Source: Limnomonas spitsbergensis (Eukaryota; Chlorophyta; Chlorophyceae; Chlamydomonadales). Taken from it: a stretch of 64,000 nucleotides of DNA. The notes under the pieces were generated by a model. It was not told the origin of the DNA. It saw only the letters and a program-made list of their open reading frames with translations, and searched no databases. This document shows, in pieces, positions 55,667-64,000 of the stretch. Made by a program: the position numbers and the translations under genes. The stretch covers positions 496,001 to 560,000 of the forward strand of contig JAYJMM010000030.1 of NCBI GenBank assembly GCA_037349105.1, in the 5' to 3' direction. Position 1 is the first letter of the stretch. Each line of letters starts with the position of its first letter.

Positions 55667-55920
55667 CAGCTGTGGACTATATTTTTGGGACACCGTGATG
55701 GCATCGGGGTTTTTTAGTTTGTCACCACAAAACCATTGAATGTGTAATATCTTCTTCCCACAAGTGGGTCAAACATCTCGCACATTGGACGGCTTATGCT
55801 GCATTTCCTCCGAAGAGGGCCCAAGAGTTACGGATGCTGTCAGGCTCTGTTGTCATACAACAACTCGGCCTCGGGTATGAAATGTCTACTCCGTGCTCTT
55901 GGGAACATGAGTTCAAAGAC
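55667..55920 (-). ncRNA. conserved structured 3' tail of Fanzor copy 2, guide-RNA candidate
   Basis: Non-coding, with hairpins CCCACaaGTGGG (55757-55768) and GTTGTcatACAAC (55849-55861), and a GTTTGTcaccACAAAAC stem near 55717. It looks the same in copy 1. The element end is also here, as expected for a guide scaffold next to the transposon terminus. Confidence 0.5.
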
Positions 55921-57933
55921 TCATGATGGGTTTGCTCGTGCTTTCCGTTTCTTGGGAGCCACAACCGCTGGGCGTTGGAAGCGCACCGGTCTTGGCAATC
56001 CCTCGACGTAGCATTGAGTCAAGTAGAGCATGTTGTGGGAGGCATTGAAGTCTCTGTCGAAAGTCTTCCCACAACGGATTCCCTGGTGGGATCCGTCCTT
56101 GCTGCTTTGGGTGCAGTGGAAAACCTTGTGAACCTTCTTTGTCCTTCCCTCACCCTCTTTCCCAGCGACCTTCATGTTGACAACATCACCGTGGCAAGAG
56201 CAACACCTCTGGGATGAATACGCCTCATCGACCTCGTGCATGGCGACATTGCTACGAGACTTGAGTTCGCGCCTGATCTCTTGCAGCGGACCTACGCATT
56301 TGCGAGAGATGGGCGTCCCGTTGGGGCCCCTCCAGTTCCCAAAGCCGACGACCACGAACTTGTCTCGGGGAGCGACCATGTCGCAAATTTTCGCCACCGC
56401 CTTTTTCTTGAACACATACCGCATGAAGCGCATGTTCCGGTAGCCCATGGCCGCTCGGTGTTGCAGGAGCGCTTGGAACGACTCAAGGTAGGCCTTGGCG
56501 TAATCTCGAAGCTTTGCAAACGATGAAGTCTTTGGACTTGGAATGAATCTCGTCACTTCGTAGGTCTCTTTGTTCCAAGCGTTGGTGCGCCTTGCGGACA
56601 GGTTGAATTTGGCATCTTCGTAGTACCGCTTTCCGCTGTAGCTGCCGACCGAACCGTTGCTCGCGGCGAAAGCGACGACGTCGGTGACCCCTGGGTCCAC
56701 GCCTACGGAGATGGATCTGGGGTCTGAGAGAACGACTCGAAGCTCGGAGGGAGACAACATACCCAACCCAACGTGATCGGTCGCGGTCTGTGTCAAGAGG
56801 ACCGAGACGGCGCAACCGTCTGTGGTGATCATGCCCGCAAACCTTCTCGTCCGTGTTTCGACTTTCTTGATGTTGAAGTGTTTCGCCCACAGTCTGGCAT
56901 GATCGAGTTTCATGGCACCCTCAGTACCCGAGTATTTGATGAGGTCGCAATCTTTCAACACTTGCATGAGCGCCAAGCTTGAAATCGGGATGTGTGACAA
57001 CGTGTATCCACTCTTCAGTGGGAGGATGCTGAAAGTGCGACCATTGAACCTTTTCGTCTTGCCCGCTTTCTTTCCGATGTCGTCGACGGCGATGTCCGCC
57101 CTCGCTTGAAACTCTCTTTCGGTCTCCTCCAAGATGTAGAAGTAGAGATTCAGTGTCTTGTGAGCACGGCTGTCAAACCTGGAAACGTCAGGTAGCTTGA
57201 GCCTCAGTTGCTTGACAACCTCGCACGCCAATACCTCTTTCGGAGAAGTCCCTGGAAACAGTGTTGCCAGGGGGATCTTGTTCGCAACGGTCACTGCATG
57301 TTGTACCTTTTTCGCACACTTCTTCAACAAAGGCCATTTCCAAGACACGAACCTGCGAACCCTCTGGTCAAGATTCAACCACAAGTGGTTGACGGCAGCT
57401 GTCTTCATGACGATCCTCAAGCTGGTGGCCAATGCGTTGAAGTTGCCTCTGATGTCTGCTTTCTTGCCGCCTGTAGGGCGAAGGGTGTCGTAGGCATCGA
57501 TGCTCGCGAGCCATTCAGGCGTGAACAGTTTTTCTGAGTGTTTGTTGTCCGTGACTGCTTTCATCGACCGCCAGTAGAACTTTTCATCGATGACGGGAAG
57601 CTCTTCGCCGATGCCATGAAGGCGGGAGACGTGGAAATTGGCGAACATGTACGCCTCGCCCAAGACGACGTTGGCCGTCATGACGAGAGATTGCAAGCGA
57701 GACGTGACTTGATTGGATGTGCACATGCTGTTCAACTTCATTTTGACGCTCGTCGCCACCGTCCCTGGGGTCCCGACCTTTGTAATGACAAAATTCCCCT
57801 CCGCTTCAATTCCCTCCTCAAGGGCTGCCTCCTCGTCGATGTCCTCTTGGTCCTGTCGAGCAGGGGACGACATCATTGCATCTTCTTTACGAGTGTGGCT
57901 ATTCTTTTTGGCTCTTGCGTCTCCCATTGACAT
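55921..57933 (-). CDS. Fanzor nuclease with zinc ribbon, copy 2
   Basis: A 670-residue protein, ATG 57933 (57927 alternative), 17 bases after the transposase stop. RuvC residues Asp413, Glu570 and Asp628 and zinc cysteines 577/578/580/607/621 are all present, with a basic KKRKARANPS tail that may serve nuclear import. Residues 25-45 are acidic. It is one of two near-identical copies in the window, which implies recent mobility or recent duplication. Confidence 0.9.
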   Translation of the reverse strand: MSMGDARAKKNSHTRKEDAMMSSPARQDQEDIDEEAALEEGIEAEGNFVITKVGTPGTVATSVKMKLNSMCTSNQVTSRLQSLVMTANVVLGEAYMFANFHVSRLHGIGEELPVIDEKFYWRSMKAVTDNKHSEKLFTPEWLASIDAYDTLRPTGGKKADIRGNFNALATSLRIVMKTAAVNHLWLNLDQRVRRFVSWKWPLLKKCAKKVQHAVTVANKIPLATLFPGTSPKEVLACEVVKQLRLKLPDVSRFDSRAHKTLNLYFYILEETEREFQARADIAVDDIGKKAGKTKRFNGRTFSILPLKSGYTLSHIPISSLALMQVLKDCDLIKYSGTEGAMKLDHARLWAKHFNIKKVETRTRRFAGMITTDGCAVSVLLTQTATDHVGLGMLSPSELRVVLSDPRSISVGVDPGVTDVVAFAASNGSVGSYSGKRYYEDAKFNLSARRTNAWNKETYEVTRFIPSPKTSSFAKLRDYAKAYLESFQALLQHRAAMGYRNMRFMRYVFKKKAVAKICDMVAPRDKFVVVGFGNWRGPNGTPISRKCVGPLQEIRRELKSRSNVAMHEVDEAYSSQRCCSCHGDVVNMKVAGKEGEGRTKKVHKVFHCTQSSKDGSHQGIRCGKTFDRDFNASHNMLYLTQCYVEGLPRPVRFQRPAVVAPKKRKARANPS

Positions 57934-57950
57934 AATCTGTCGCCATGTCC

Positions 57951-58982
57951 TTACATTTGAGTCAGCCGAATAAAAGAGGGGACGTCGTACCCAATGAAGT
58001 TGAAATCGGGGTTTGTGTCAATGTTCTCAATCGTTTGACGAAGAAAAAACAATGTATTTTCAAATGTAGAAGCAAAGCTTGACTCTTTGTATTGAGAAGC
58101 CAGGTCCATGAATACATTCTTGTACGCGTCCTTGTCTGTCGAGGTGACGGTCGGACACATCTTCCTGTACAATGGCTTCAATAATCCAAATACCTTTTCG
58201 ATTGGATTGCAACGAGGAGAGTACGGAGGGGAGTACAATATTTCAATGCCTTTGTTTGCAAGAACGGATCTTATTTCATGTGAGTGATGTGCTCTGAGGT
58301 TGTCCATTACGACGATCGATCCTTGTGGAAGATTCATGCTTGAGAAAAATCTGACAAAATCTGGTTTTTTGTAATTGTGGTCGATGACTTCAAACGAGGA
58401 AATGCCTCCAACACCGACTACCATGATCAATGAGAACTTTGTTTTTCGTAACGTCTTGCTCGAACCGACGGCGAGTCGTTTTCCACGTTTTGAACGTCCT
58501 TTTCTTGGATGATCGCCGACGTAAATACCTGCTTCGTCGATCGAATATAACAGGCCGCTCTTGAAAGCCTCTTCAAATCGAGAACAAAACGACCGCACTT
58601 GAACCTTGTCATGAGCGTGGTCTATTACATTTACTGCCTTCTTGTACGTGTAGTGAAGCTCTGTCGTGTACCGTTGCACCGTCCGTCCAGATACTCGTAT
58701 CCCACATTCGGCGAACAGCATGTTTGCCATGTCGTGCATTGTGACAAATGGATTCGTTTGTAACGTCTTTTCAATGAACGAGTTTGCCTGTCTCTTTACG
58801 GTGTTGGTCCTCGTTGATCGTGATTTCCTTTTTTCTAGGATTGTTTTGCAATGCACGTCTGCCGAGACCCATCTTTGAATGGTCGATTTTGGCACGCCTT
58901 GATTTTTAGACACGCGTCTGAGTGTCTTTGAAAAATGTTGGTAGTCGACAAGACATTTTGCCTTGGTGATGACGTCATGCAT
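57951..58982 (-). CDS. Tc1/mariner-IS630 family transposase (D34E)
   Basis: A 343-residue protein from ATG 58982. Helix-turn-helix VSKNQGVPKSTIQRWVS (24-40) and a second at GIRVSGRTVQRYT (94-106). Catalytic Asp149 in LYSIDEAGIY, Asp227 in IVVMDNLRAHHSHEI and Glu262 in PYSPRCNPIEKVFG, giving a 34-residue D-E spacing. This looks intact and potentially active. The C-terminal ~70 residues (KDAYKNVFMDLASQYKESSF...) are the part retained in copy 1. Confidence 0.9.
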   Translation of the reverse strand: MHDVITKAKCLVDYQHFSKTLRRVSKNQGVPKSTIQRWVSADVHCKTILEKRKSRSTRTNTVKRQANSFIEKTLQTNPFVTMHDMANMLFAECGIRVSGRTVQRYTTELHYTYKKAVNVIDHAHDKVQVRSFCSRFEEAFKSGLLYSIDEAGIYVGDHPRKGRSKRGKRLAVGSSKTLRKTKFSLIMVVGVGGISSFEVIDHNYKKPDFVRFFSSMNLPQGSIVVMDNLRAHHSHEIRSVLANKGIEILYSPPYSPRCNPIEKVFGLLKPLYRKMCPTVTSTDKDAYKNVFMDLASQYKESSFASTFENTLFFLRQTIENIDTNPDFNFIGYDVPSFIRLTQM

Positions 58983-59304
58983 TCTTCAGTTGCATGGACA
59001 ACAGGAAAAAATCACGGTAGAAGTCCATGGAAAGGTAATGTCCCACAATTACATGTCATGAGCTGTATACCCGGACCATCCAGTATTGGGACATCCCATA
59101 GAATCTACCTAATACAAAAAAAGTGTCACAAAACTTTCCTCTGATCTTGTTGAGTATATAGGGCTTTAAGACTCGTGCAGCCCTCACACTCTTGCACTCG
59201 CCGAACACCCTCAAATAGTGGCTTAAATATGTTCACTATGGTAGCCCAGCCGACCACGGTGACTCTCGCACTATATGTATTTGTTTGAAAGGTCTAGATC
59301 ATGT
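58983..59304. other. transposon right flank, no gene seen
   Basis: Holds TATACCCGGACCATCCAGTA and the CATCCCATAGAATC end-like motif. Also CACACTCTTGCACTCGCCG (59186), shared with 12868. Confidence 0.5.
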
Positions 59305-59690
59305 CTAGACTAATGGAATCCTCGGCTTGATTCGCTTGACGATCCGTTGCACCAGCTTCCCCTTCGCGAGCCTCCTGTTCAAGATGTCCGGTTGGTGAAG
59401 TAGGTAGCGCCTGATGTTCATCGCGCCGTTCAGATCCCTAGATACAAATTTCCCACGTGCCATGTTGAACAACACGCCGCGGAGAGAGTATCTAGGGCTC
59501 GTCTTGACGGCCACCAGATCAAGCACCGAATCGTCAAGGTAATCCACCTTGGAGCTCCTGAACTCTGCCGTCGCCGTTGTAGTGACCCGAGAAACGCATT
59601 CTTTATACGCTCGGCTCGTCGGCACGGAGAGCTCACCCCTTCCGCCTGGTGCGAATTTGGCAGCCCCGTAGGCTACCACGATATATATAT
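59305..59690 (-). pseudogene. Fanzor C-terminal fragment, third lineage
   Basis: Encodes VVAYGAAKFAPGGRGELSVP, TSRAYKECVSRV, an EFRSSKVDYLDDSVL block (DEYRTSK region) and KFVSRDLNGAMNIRRYLL with the last RuvC aspartate. No zinc cysteines. The upstream part is replaced by a (TA)n run and an IS5-like fragment (59691-59760). Confidence 0.72.
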
Positions 59691-60081
59691 ATATATTTTG
59701 GCTCCTTGCGCTTGCAAGAATGACGTTCAAGAAATTATGTGATGAAGAATCGAATAAGTCTGTAGACCATTCTTAGTTTTTACTTGATTGGAGAACACGT
59801 TTTGATAGCTATATGCACTGTAAGGAACAGTGACACGACGGGCTCAAAAGCGGAGGAGACCATGAACCCCATTCTTCATCCACCGTTTTATTGTGTTTTT
59901 TGAAATGCCAGTAAATTCACAAACCTTCTTACAACCACCTGATATTTCATGGGCATCTTTGTCTTGTATTGTCAGTTCAGAAAATAATGAAAGCGAATAC
60001 ACAAAACGTTGTGAACGGTGTATTTTTTCCAGAACATTGCATGGACAGCGTTTCCTGCATAAATTCGGTGGCACGTTTTGT
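59691..60081. other. mosaic of transposase scraps
   Basis: 59697-59805: IS5-like C-terminus and 3' end (plus). 59860-59962: Tc1-like N-terminus (minus; FTGISKNTIKRWMKNGV), lacking ~15 residues relative to 19644. 59975-60060 unique. No intact gene. Confidence 0.7.
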
Positions 60082-60099
60082 GCACTTTTTCAAAAGTGC
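60082..60099. repeat. palindrome spanning the stop of the 60090 gene
   Basis: GCACTTTTtcAAAAGTGC preceded by GGCACGTTTTGT. The TGA (60090-60092) is at its centre, as at 17263 and 8626. Confidence 0.75.
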
Positions 60100-61079
60100 G
60101 CTTCAAAGTCAGCACAGAGCCTCTTCCTGCACACGTCGTACTCGGGGCACGCGATGGCTTTGCGCCGTCGCCTCTGGATGACTCTCGCGGCGTGGCACCT
60201 TCCCAAGCCGTCCGCCGGGAGGCCGCGGAACGACTCGGGAGTAGGTTGCACGGGTTCGTGGATCTCTTTGACGTCCCTCACTCGGATCAACTCGGCGCAC
60301 GCTCTCATCCGATCCCCGAACCAAGCCTCAAAGTTGTCGCTTGTCAGGTCCTTGAAGTCTCTGACGTGTTCGTTGAGGTCCAAGAGGTTGCTTGACGACT
60401 TGAAGAAAACGCTCACGACCATTTTGTCCCATGAGTGCCAACCTCGCTTCCGCCACATCGCGAGCCTCCCATCCGTCACGCGTGTGAGCAGATACCTCCT
60501 GAGCGTCAACGGGAGCGTCGCGCACTCGCATGCTCGCGCACTCGCAGGGCCGCCGCACTCCTCGGAACCTTCCACGTGCTCAATCACCCACGCATCCAAC
60601 GCGTCCGACTTGGCCGAGCAGCTGGCGTCCTCGGAGGAAAAGTAATCGTGGAAACGAGGTCGGAAGTCACGATCGGCGTACCCGTGCTGGTTGTCTCTCT
60701 CGTACTCGTCCAGATCTCTCTCGTACTCTCTTTCCGCACTCTTGTGGATGTCGTTCCGGAACGACTCGTACCTCGTACAATCGTGGTAAAATTTCATCTC
60801 AGACATGACGCCGGCGATCTGAGCCGGATTTCCGTGGCCGTCCTCGATGTAGGCGTCGCAGAGCCGGGAGTCGCTACGGAGCGTGCAGTCAACCAAGGCG
60901 AGCTCGTGGTTGAGCCATGCCGTGCGGGTCTCCACTCCGTTTCTCGACGCGAGTCTCTCGTAGACGTCGACCAGGCCGTGCTCTTCGCACCTCTGCAACA
61001 CGTCCTTGCGGGTGCCGCCGAGTTTTAGCCCTCCTCGTTCGCGCAGACGGGCCTTGAGGGCGTCCGTGTTCAGGTACAT
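60090..61079 (-). CDS. 329-residue protein with SAP-like N-terminus
   Basis: ATG 61079 (MYLNTDALKARLRERGGLKL). Residues 5-35 (LKARLRERGG...GTRKDVLQRCEEHGL) fit the SAP DNA-binding motif pattern. The rest is charged (YERDLDEYERDNQHGYADRD) with a C-terminal IQRRRRKAIACPEYDVC that looks IQ-like. Function unknown. A truncated copy of its 3' end sits at 12592-12675 beside the two-gene cassette. Confidence 0.62.
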   Translation of the reverse strand: MYLNTDALKARLRERGGLKLGGTRKDVLQRCEEHGLVDVYERLASRNGVETRTAWLNHELALVDCTLRSDSRLCDAYIEDGHGNPAQIAGVMSEMKFYHDCTRYESFRNDIHKSAEREYERDLDEYERDNQHGYADRDFRPRFHDYFSSEDASCSAKSDALDAWVIEHVEGSEECGGPASARACECATLPLTLRRYLLTRVTDGRLAMWRKRGWHSWDKMVVSVFFKSSSNLLDLNEHVRDFKDLTSDNFEAWFGDRMRACAELIRVRDVKEIHEPVQPTPESFRGLPADGLGRCHAARVIQRRRRKAIACPEYDVCRKRLCADFEAHF

Positions 61080-61320
61080 TGTACACGCAATGACGCAAGG
61101 ACTCAAGGACGAAAGGACGCAAAGTCGCAAAGACGCAAAGACGCGGTGTTATATTTCCAAAACCCAAAACCCTAAACCCTAAACCCTAAACCACAAATCC
61201 TAAATTCTCGGCAGCTCCACATTCGACGTACGAAGGTTCGATTCGACATTCTACGGACGGTTGCACGGCTCTCGCGGCGCAATTCTGAGTGGTTCCCAAG
61301 ATTTGTGCACTTTGTTTTGC
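61080..61320. other. leader with telomere-like CCCTAAA run
   Basis: 61095-61145 has AAGGACGCAAAGTCGCAAAG-type repeats. 61163-61192 has AAAACCCAAAACCCTAAACC then CTAAACCCTAAACC, i.e. three CCCTAAA units. No gene seen. Confidence 0.8.
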
Positions 61321-61339
61321 GCACTTTTTTGAAAATTGC
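61321..61339. promoter_or_regulatory. palindrome upstream of the 61377 gene
   Basis: GCACTTTTttgAAAATTGC, slightly degenerate, preceded by GTTTTGC and 37 bases before the ATG at 61377. A further half copy (TTTGTGCACTTTG) lies at 61303. Confidence 0.6.
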
Positions 61340-61376
61340 AAGAAATTAATGCGACGTTATTGTACATCACGTGAAA

Positions 61377-61949
61377 ATGGTCAAAAAGAGTCCCGAGATA
61401 CGCGTCATTGAAGCCGGAATGGCTGTGGACGCATGCACGGGTGCTTCGTGCGCCCCGCAGAGGAGTGCCTACAATTCCACCGTGAAGAAAAAGTCGGCCG
61501 TCTTGTTGGCTAAGATCAAAGTATTTAAAGACACATTCGTCCTAACGGCCGAAGCCAGCGGCGGCAAAGTTTCACCAGAAGACGCTGAAAAATTCCTCAT
61601 TGAACTCGACACGTTCTTTGAATCTCTCGCCAAGATCTCCGTGTCCGTAATCAAGAGCACCGTTGGGATCGCGTTCACGTCTTGTACACTGTCCGAATGC
61701 GGAAAGCCGGTCGCCGCGTTTGTCTCTGCGATCACGGACTACATGGACGAGGCGTGCGAGCTCCTCGACAAGGCGAAAAAGAAAGACGGTATGCGTTGCT
61801 CGGTCAAAACTCGGGAGCACATACAAAAGTTCAAGGCTTTCAAAAAGGTCAAGACGGGCACGACAAGCGCAGAAGATCAATTGGAGTTTGGTGAGTCGCA
61901 GATCAACATCTGGATCGAGTTCATGAAAGTTTTGAGGTTCGTCACGTGA
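61377..61949 (+). CDS. 190-residue helical protein, unknown
   Basis: ATG 61377 (MVKKSPEIRVIEAGMAVDAC), preferred over the GTG at 61371. It is mostly helical by composition, with KFLIELDTFFESLAKISVS, AAFVSAITDYMDEACELLDK and REHIQKFKAFKKVK. Six cysteines in the first two thirds. No family recognised. A clean, repeat-free coding frame just after a palindrome supports a real gene. Confidence 0.65.
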   Translation: MVKKSPEIRVIEAGMAVDACTGASCAPQRSAYNSTVKKKSAVLLAKIKVFKDTFVLTAEASGGKVSPEDAEKFLIELDTFFESLAKISVSVIKSTVGIAFTSCTLSECGKPVAAFVSAITDYMDEACELLDKAKKKDGMRCSVKTREHIQKFKAFKKVKTGTTSAEDQLEFGESQINIWIEFMKVLRFVT

Positions 61950-62125
61950 TTGCAAAGGTTTTGTCTCGACGTCTTGGGCGAGGACCGACGCTACATCGGC
62001 AAATTCTTCTCCAGAGTTGAGACTCGCGTGGCCAAGAACGAGTTCAAGACGATTTCATCAACAGTTGCATCAGGGTGTCCACAGATCCTCATCCGGCATT
62101 GGAATCGGAATGAACGCCTTCTTCT
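61950..62125. other. short unique spacer
   Basis: No palindrome and no convincing frame. Ends at the 40-bp minisatellite. Confidence 0.4.
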
Positions 62126-63905
62126 ACACGGGCTTTCACCGAGTTGTGAGGGGTCGCGAGGGGATGCGTGGGCTTTCACCGAGTTGTGAGGGGTGCACGG
62201 GCTTTCACCGAGTTGCGAGAGGTCGCGAGGGGGTGCACGGGCTTTCACCGAGTTGCGAGAGGTCGCGAAGGGGTGCACGGGCTTTCACCGAGTTGCGAGA
62301 GGTCACGAGGGGGTGCACGGGCTTTCACCGAGTTGTGAGGGGTGCACGGGCTTTCACCGAGTTGCGAGAGGTCACGAGGGGGTGCACGGGCTTTCATCGA
62401 GTTGTGAGGGGTGCACGGGCCTTCACCGAGTTGCGAGGGGTGCACGGGCTTTCACCGAGTTGCGAGGGGTCGCGAAGGGGTCCACGGGCTTTCACCGAGT
62501 TGCGAGAGGTCACGAGGGGGTGCACGGGCTTTCATCGAGTTGTGAGGGGTCGCGAGGGGGTGCACGGGCTTTCACCGAGTTGCGAGAGGTCGCGAAGGGG
62601 TGCACGGGCTTTCACCGAGTTGCGAGGGGTCGCGAGGGGGTGCACGGGCTTTCACCGAGTTGCGAGAGGTCGCGAAGGGGTGCACGGGCTTTCACCGAGT
62701 TGTGAGGGGTCATGGGCTTTCACCGAGTTGCGAGAGGTCGCGAGGGGGTGCACGGGCTTTCACTGAGTTGCGAGAGGTCGCGAGGGGGTGCACGGGCTTT
62801 CACCGAGTTGTGAGGGGTCGCGAGGGGGTGCACGGGCTTTCACCGAGTTGTGAGGGGTCATGGGCTTTCACCGAGTTGCGAGAGGTCGCGAGGGGGTGCA
62901 CGGGCTTTCACCGAGTTGTGAGGGGTCGCGAAGGGGTGCACGGGCTTTCACCGAGTTGCGAGGGGTCGCGAGGGGGTGCACGGGCTTTCACCGAGTTGCG
63001 AGGGGTCGCGAGGGGGTGCACGGGCTTTCACCGAGTTGCGAGGGGTCGCGAGGGGGTGCACGGGCTTTCACCGAGTTGTGAGGGGTCACGAGGGGGTGCG
63101 CGGGCTTTCACCGAGTTGTGAGGGGTCACGAGGGGGTGCGCGGGCTTTCACCGAGTTGCGAAAGGTCGCGAGGGGGTGCACGGGCTTTCACTGAGTTGTG
63201 AGGGGTCGCGAGGGGGTGCACGGGCTTTCACCGAGTTGCGAAAGGTCGCGAGGGGGTGCACGGGCTTTCACCGAGTTGCGAGAGGTCGCGAGGGGGTGCA
63301 CGGGCTTTCACCGAGTTGTGAGGGGTCGCGAGGGGGTGCACGGGCTTTCACCGAGTTGCGAAAGGTCGCGAGGGGGTGCACGGGCTTTCACTGAGTTGTG
63401 AGGGGTCGCGAGGGGGTGCACGGGCTTTCACCGAGTTGCGAAAGGTCGCGAGGGGGTGCACGGGCTTTCACCGAGTTGCGAGAGGTCGCGAGGGGGTGCA
63501 CGGGCTTTCACCGAGTTGCGAAAGGTCGCGAGGGGGTGCACGGGCTTTCACTGAGTTGTGAGGGGTCGCGAGGGGGTGCACGGGCTTTCACCGAGTTGCG
63601 AAAGGTCGCGAGGGGGTGCACGGGCTTTCACCGAGTTGCGAGAGGTCGCGAGGGGGTGCACGGGCTTTCACCGAGTTGCGAAAGGTCGCGAGGGGGTGCA
63701 CGGGCTTTCACTGAGTTGTGAGGGGTCGCGAGGGGGTGCACGGGCTTTCACCGAGTTGCGAAAGGTCGCGAGGGGGTGCACGGGCTTTCACCGAGTTGCT
63801 AGGGGTCGCGAGGGGGTGCACGGGCTTTCATCGAGTTGCGAGAGGTCGCGAGGGGGTGCACGGGCTTTCACCGAGTTGTGAGGGTGCACGGGCTTTCACC
63901 GAGTT
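62126..63905. repeat. 40-bp minisatellite, second locus
   Basis: About 44 units of GGGCTTTCACCGAGTTGCGA plus GAGGTCGCGAGGGGGTGCAC, the same family as 45586-46980. Right of ~63140 a higher-order unit of four (period ~160, with AAAGGTC and CACTGAG variants) recurs. Frames inside are compositional. Confidence 0.96.
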
Positions 63906-63909
63906 GCTG

Positions 63910-64000
63910 TTTTTTTGAAATGCCAGTAAATACGACCACACTGTCTTTGGTGGCGTTGACAAGCCTCGTCATAAACCTTTTTACAACCACCTGGTATTTC
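63910..64000 (-). pseudogene. Tc1-like transposase N-terminal fragment at window edge
   Basis: Minus strand reads YQVVVKRFMTRLVNATKDS then VVVFTGISKK, a diverged version of the start of the 19644 fragment. It meets the minisatellite at 63905, so it is truncated on that side. The other side runs off the window. Confidence 0.65.

Larger units (their letters stand above)
55667..59100 (-). mobile_element. Tc1/IS630-type transposon carrying Fanzor, copy 2 (most complete)
   Basis: Contains a full D34E transposase and a full Fanzor in the same orientation, 17 bases apart, plus a 254-bp structured tail. The left end TACAGCTGTGGACTATATTT is shared with copy 1. The right end is not certain; GGGACATCCCATAGAATC at 59084-59101 resembles the GGAACACCCCATAGAATGG ends seen at the other element remnants. 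Fanzor genes inside Tc1/mariner-type transposons are known in eukaryotes and their viruses. Confidence 0.85.

Overview
The window looks like part of a nucleocytoplasmic large DNA virus (Nucleocytoviricota) genome, most likely one infecting a protist or alga. The left 8 kb carries a compact block of virus-type genes, all on the minus strand. They are a DUF5899-type virion protein, a small membrane protein, a Ulp1-like cysteine protease, a poxvirus A22-type RuvC resolvase, a structural-type protein with a Q/N-rich tract, and a bifunctional polysaccharide pyruvyl transferase/glycosyltransferase. No tRNA or rRNA genes were recognised. The assignment to Nucleocytoviricota rests on these families; no order or genus is claimed.

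From about 8.5 kb onward the window is accessory territory. Eukaryote-like regulatory genes (SET-domain protein, J-domain protein, F-box/ankyrin-like protein, RBR-type E3 ubiquitin ligase) lie among unknown genes, a nucleotidyltransferase-like protein, an amidoligase-like protein and a thrombospondin-repeat membrane protein. Many of these genes are bracketed by one recurring palindrome, GCACTTTTnnnAAAAGTGC. It has a TTTTG(T/C) arm that points away from the gene. In at least two places (8.6-12.6 kb and 25.04-25.75 kb) the palindromes form inverted terminal repeats around a gene cassette.

Mobile DNA is abundant. There is a nearly intact Tc1/IS630-type (D34E) transposase plus Fanzor nuclease element at 55.7-59.0 kb, and an almost identical 5'-truncated copy at 25.8-28.3 kb. 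A second, 900-residue Fanzor lacks a visible zinc ribbon, and an inverted copy of only its 3' end lies 4.5 kb away. There are also several Fanzor, Tc1 and IS5-like transposase fragments. A 2.2-kb Crypton-like tyrosine recombinase element with an apparent spliceosomal intron has inserted inside a satellite array.

The array (31.8-44.05 kb) holds about 48 units of roughly 200 bp. Each unit contains a variable ACAAAGG heptamer run and a sequence resembling a transposon end. Other large repeats are a 40-bp minisatellite at both 45.6-47.0 kb and 62.1-63.9 kb, a (GCTTCCTTC)n tract, about 200-bp GAC-rich units, and a short plant/alga-type telomeric (CCCTAAA) run.

Overall, the left end holds virion and replication-resolution functions. 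The rest is a plastic region in which nuclease-linked transposons, hairpin-bracketed gene cassettes and expanding satellites have reshuffled host-interaction-type genes. Functional calls come from motifs read by eye; no database search was possible.
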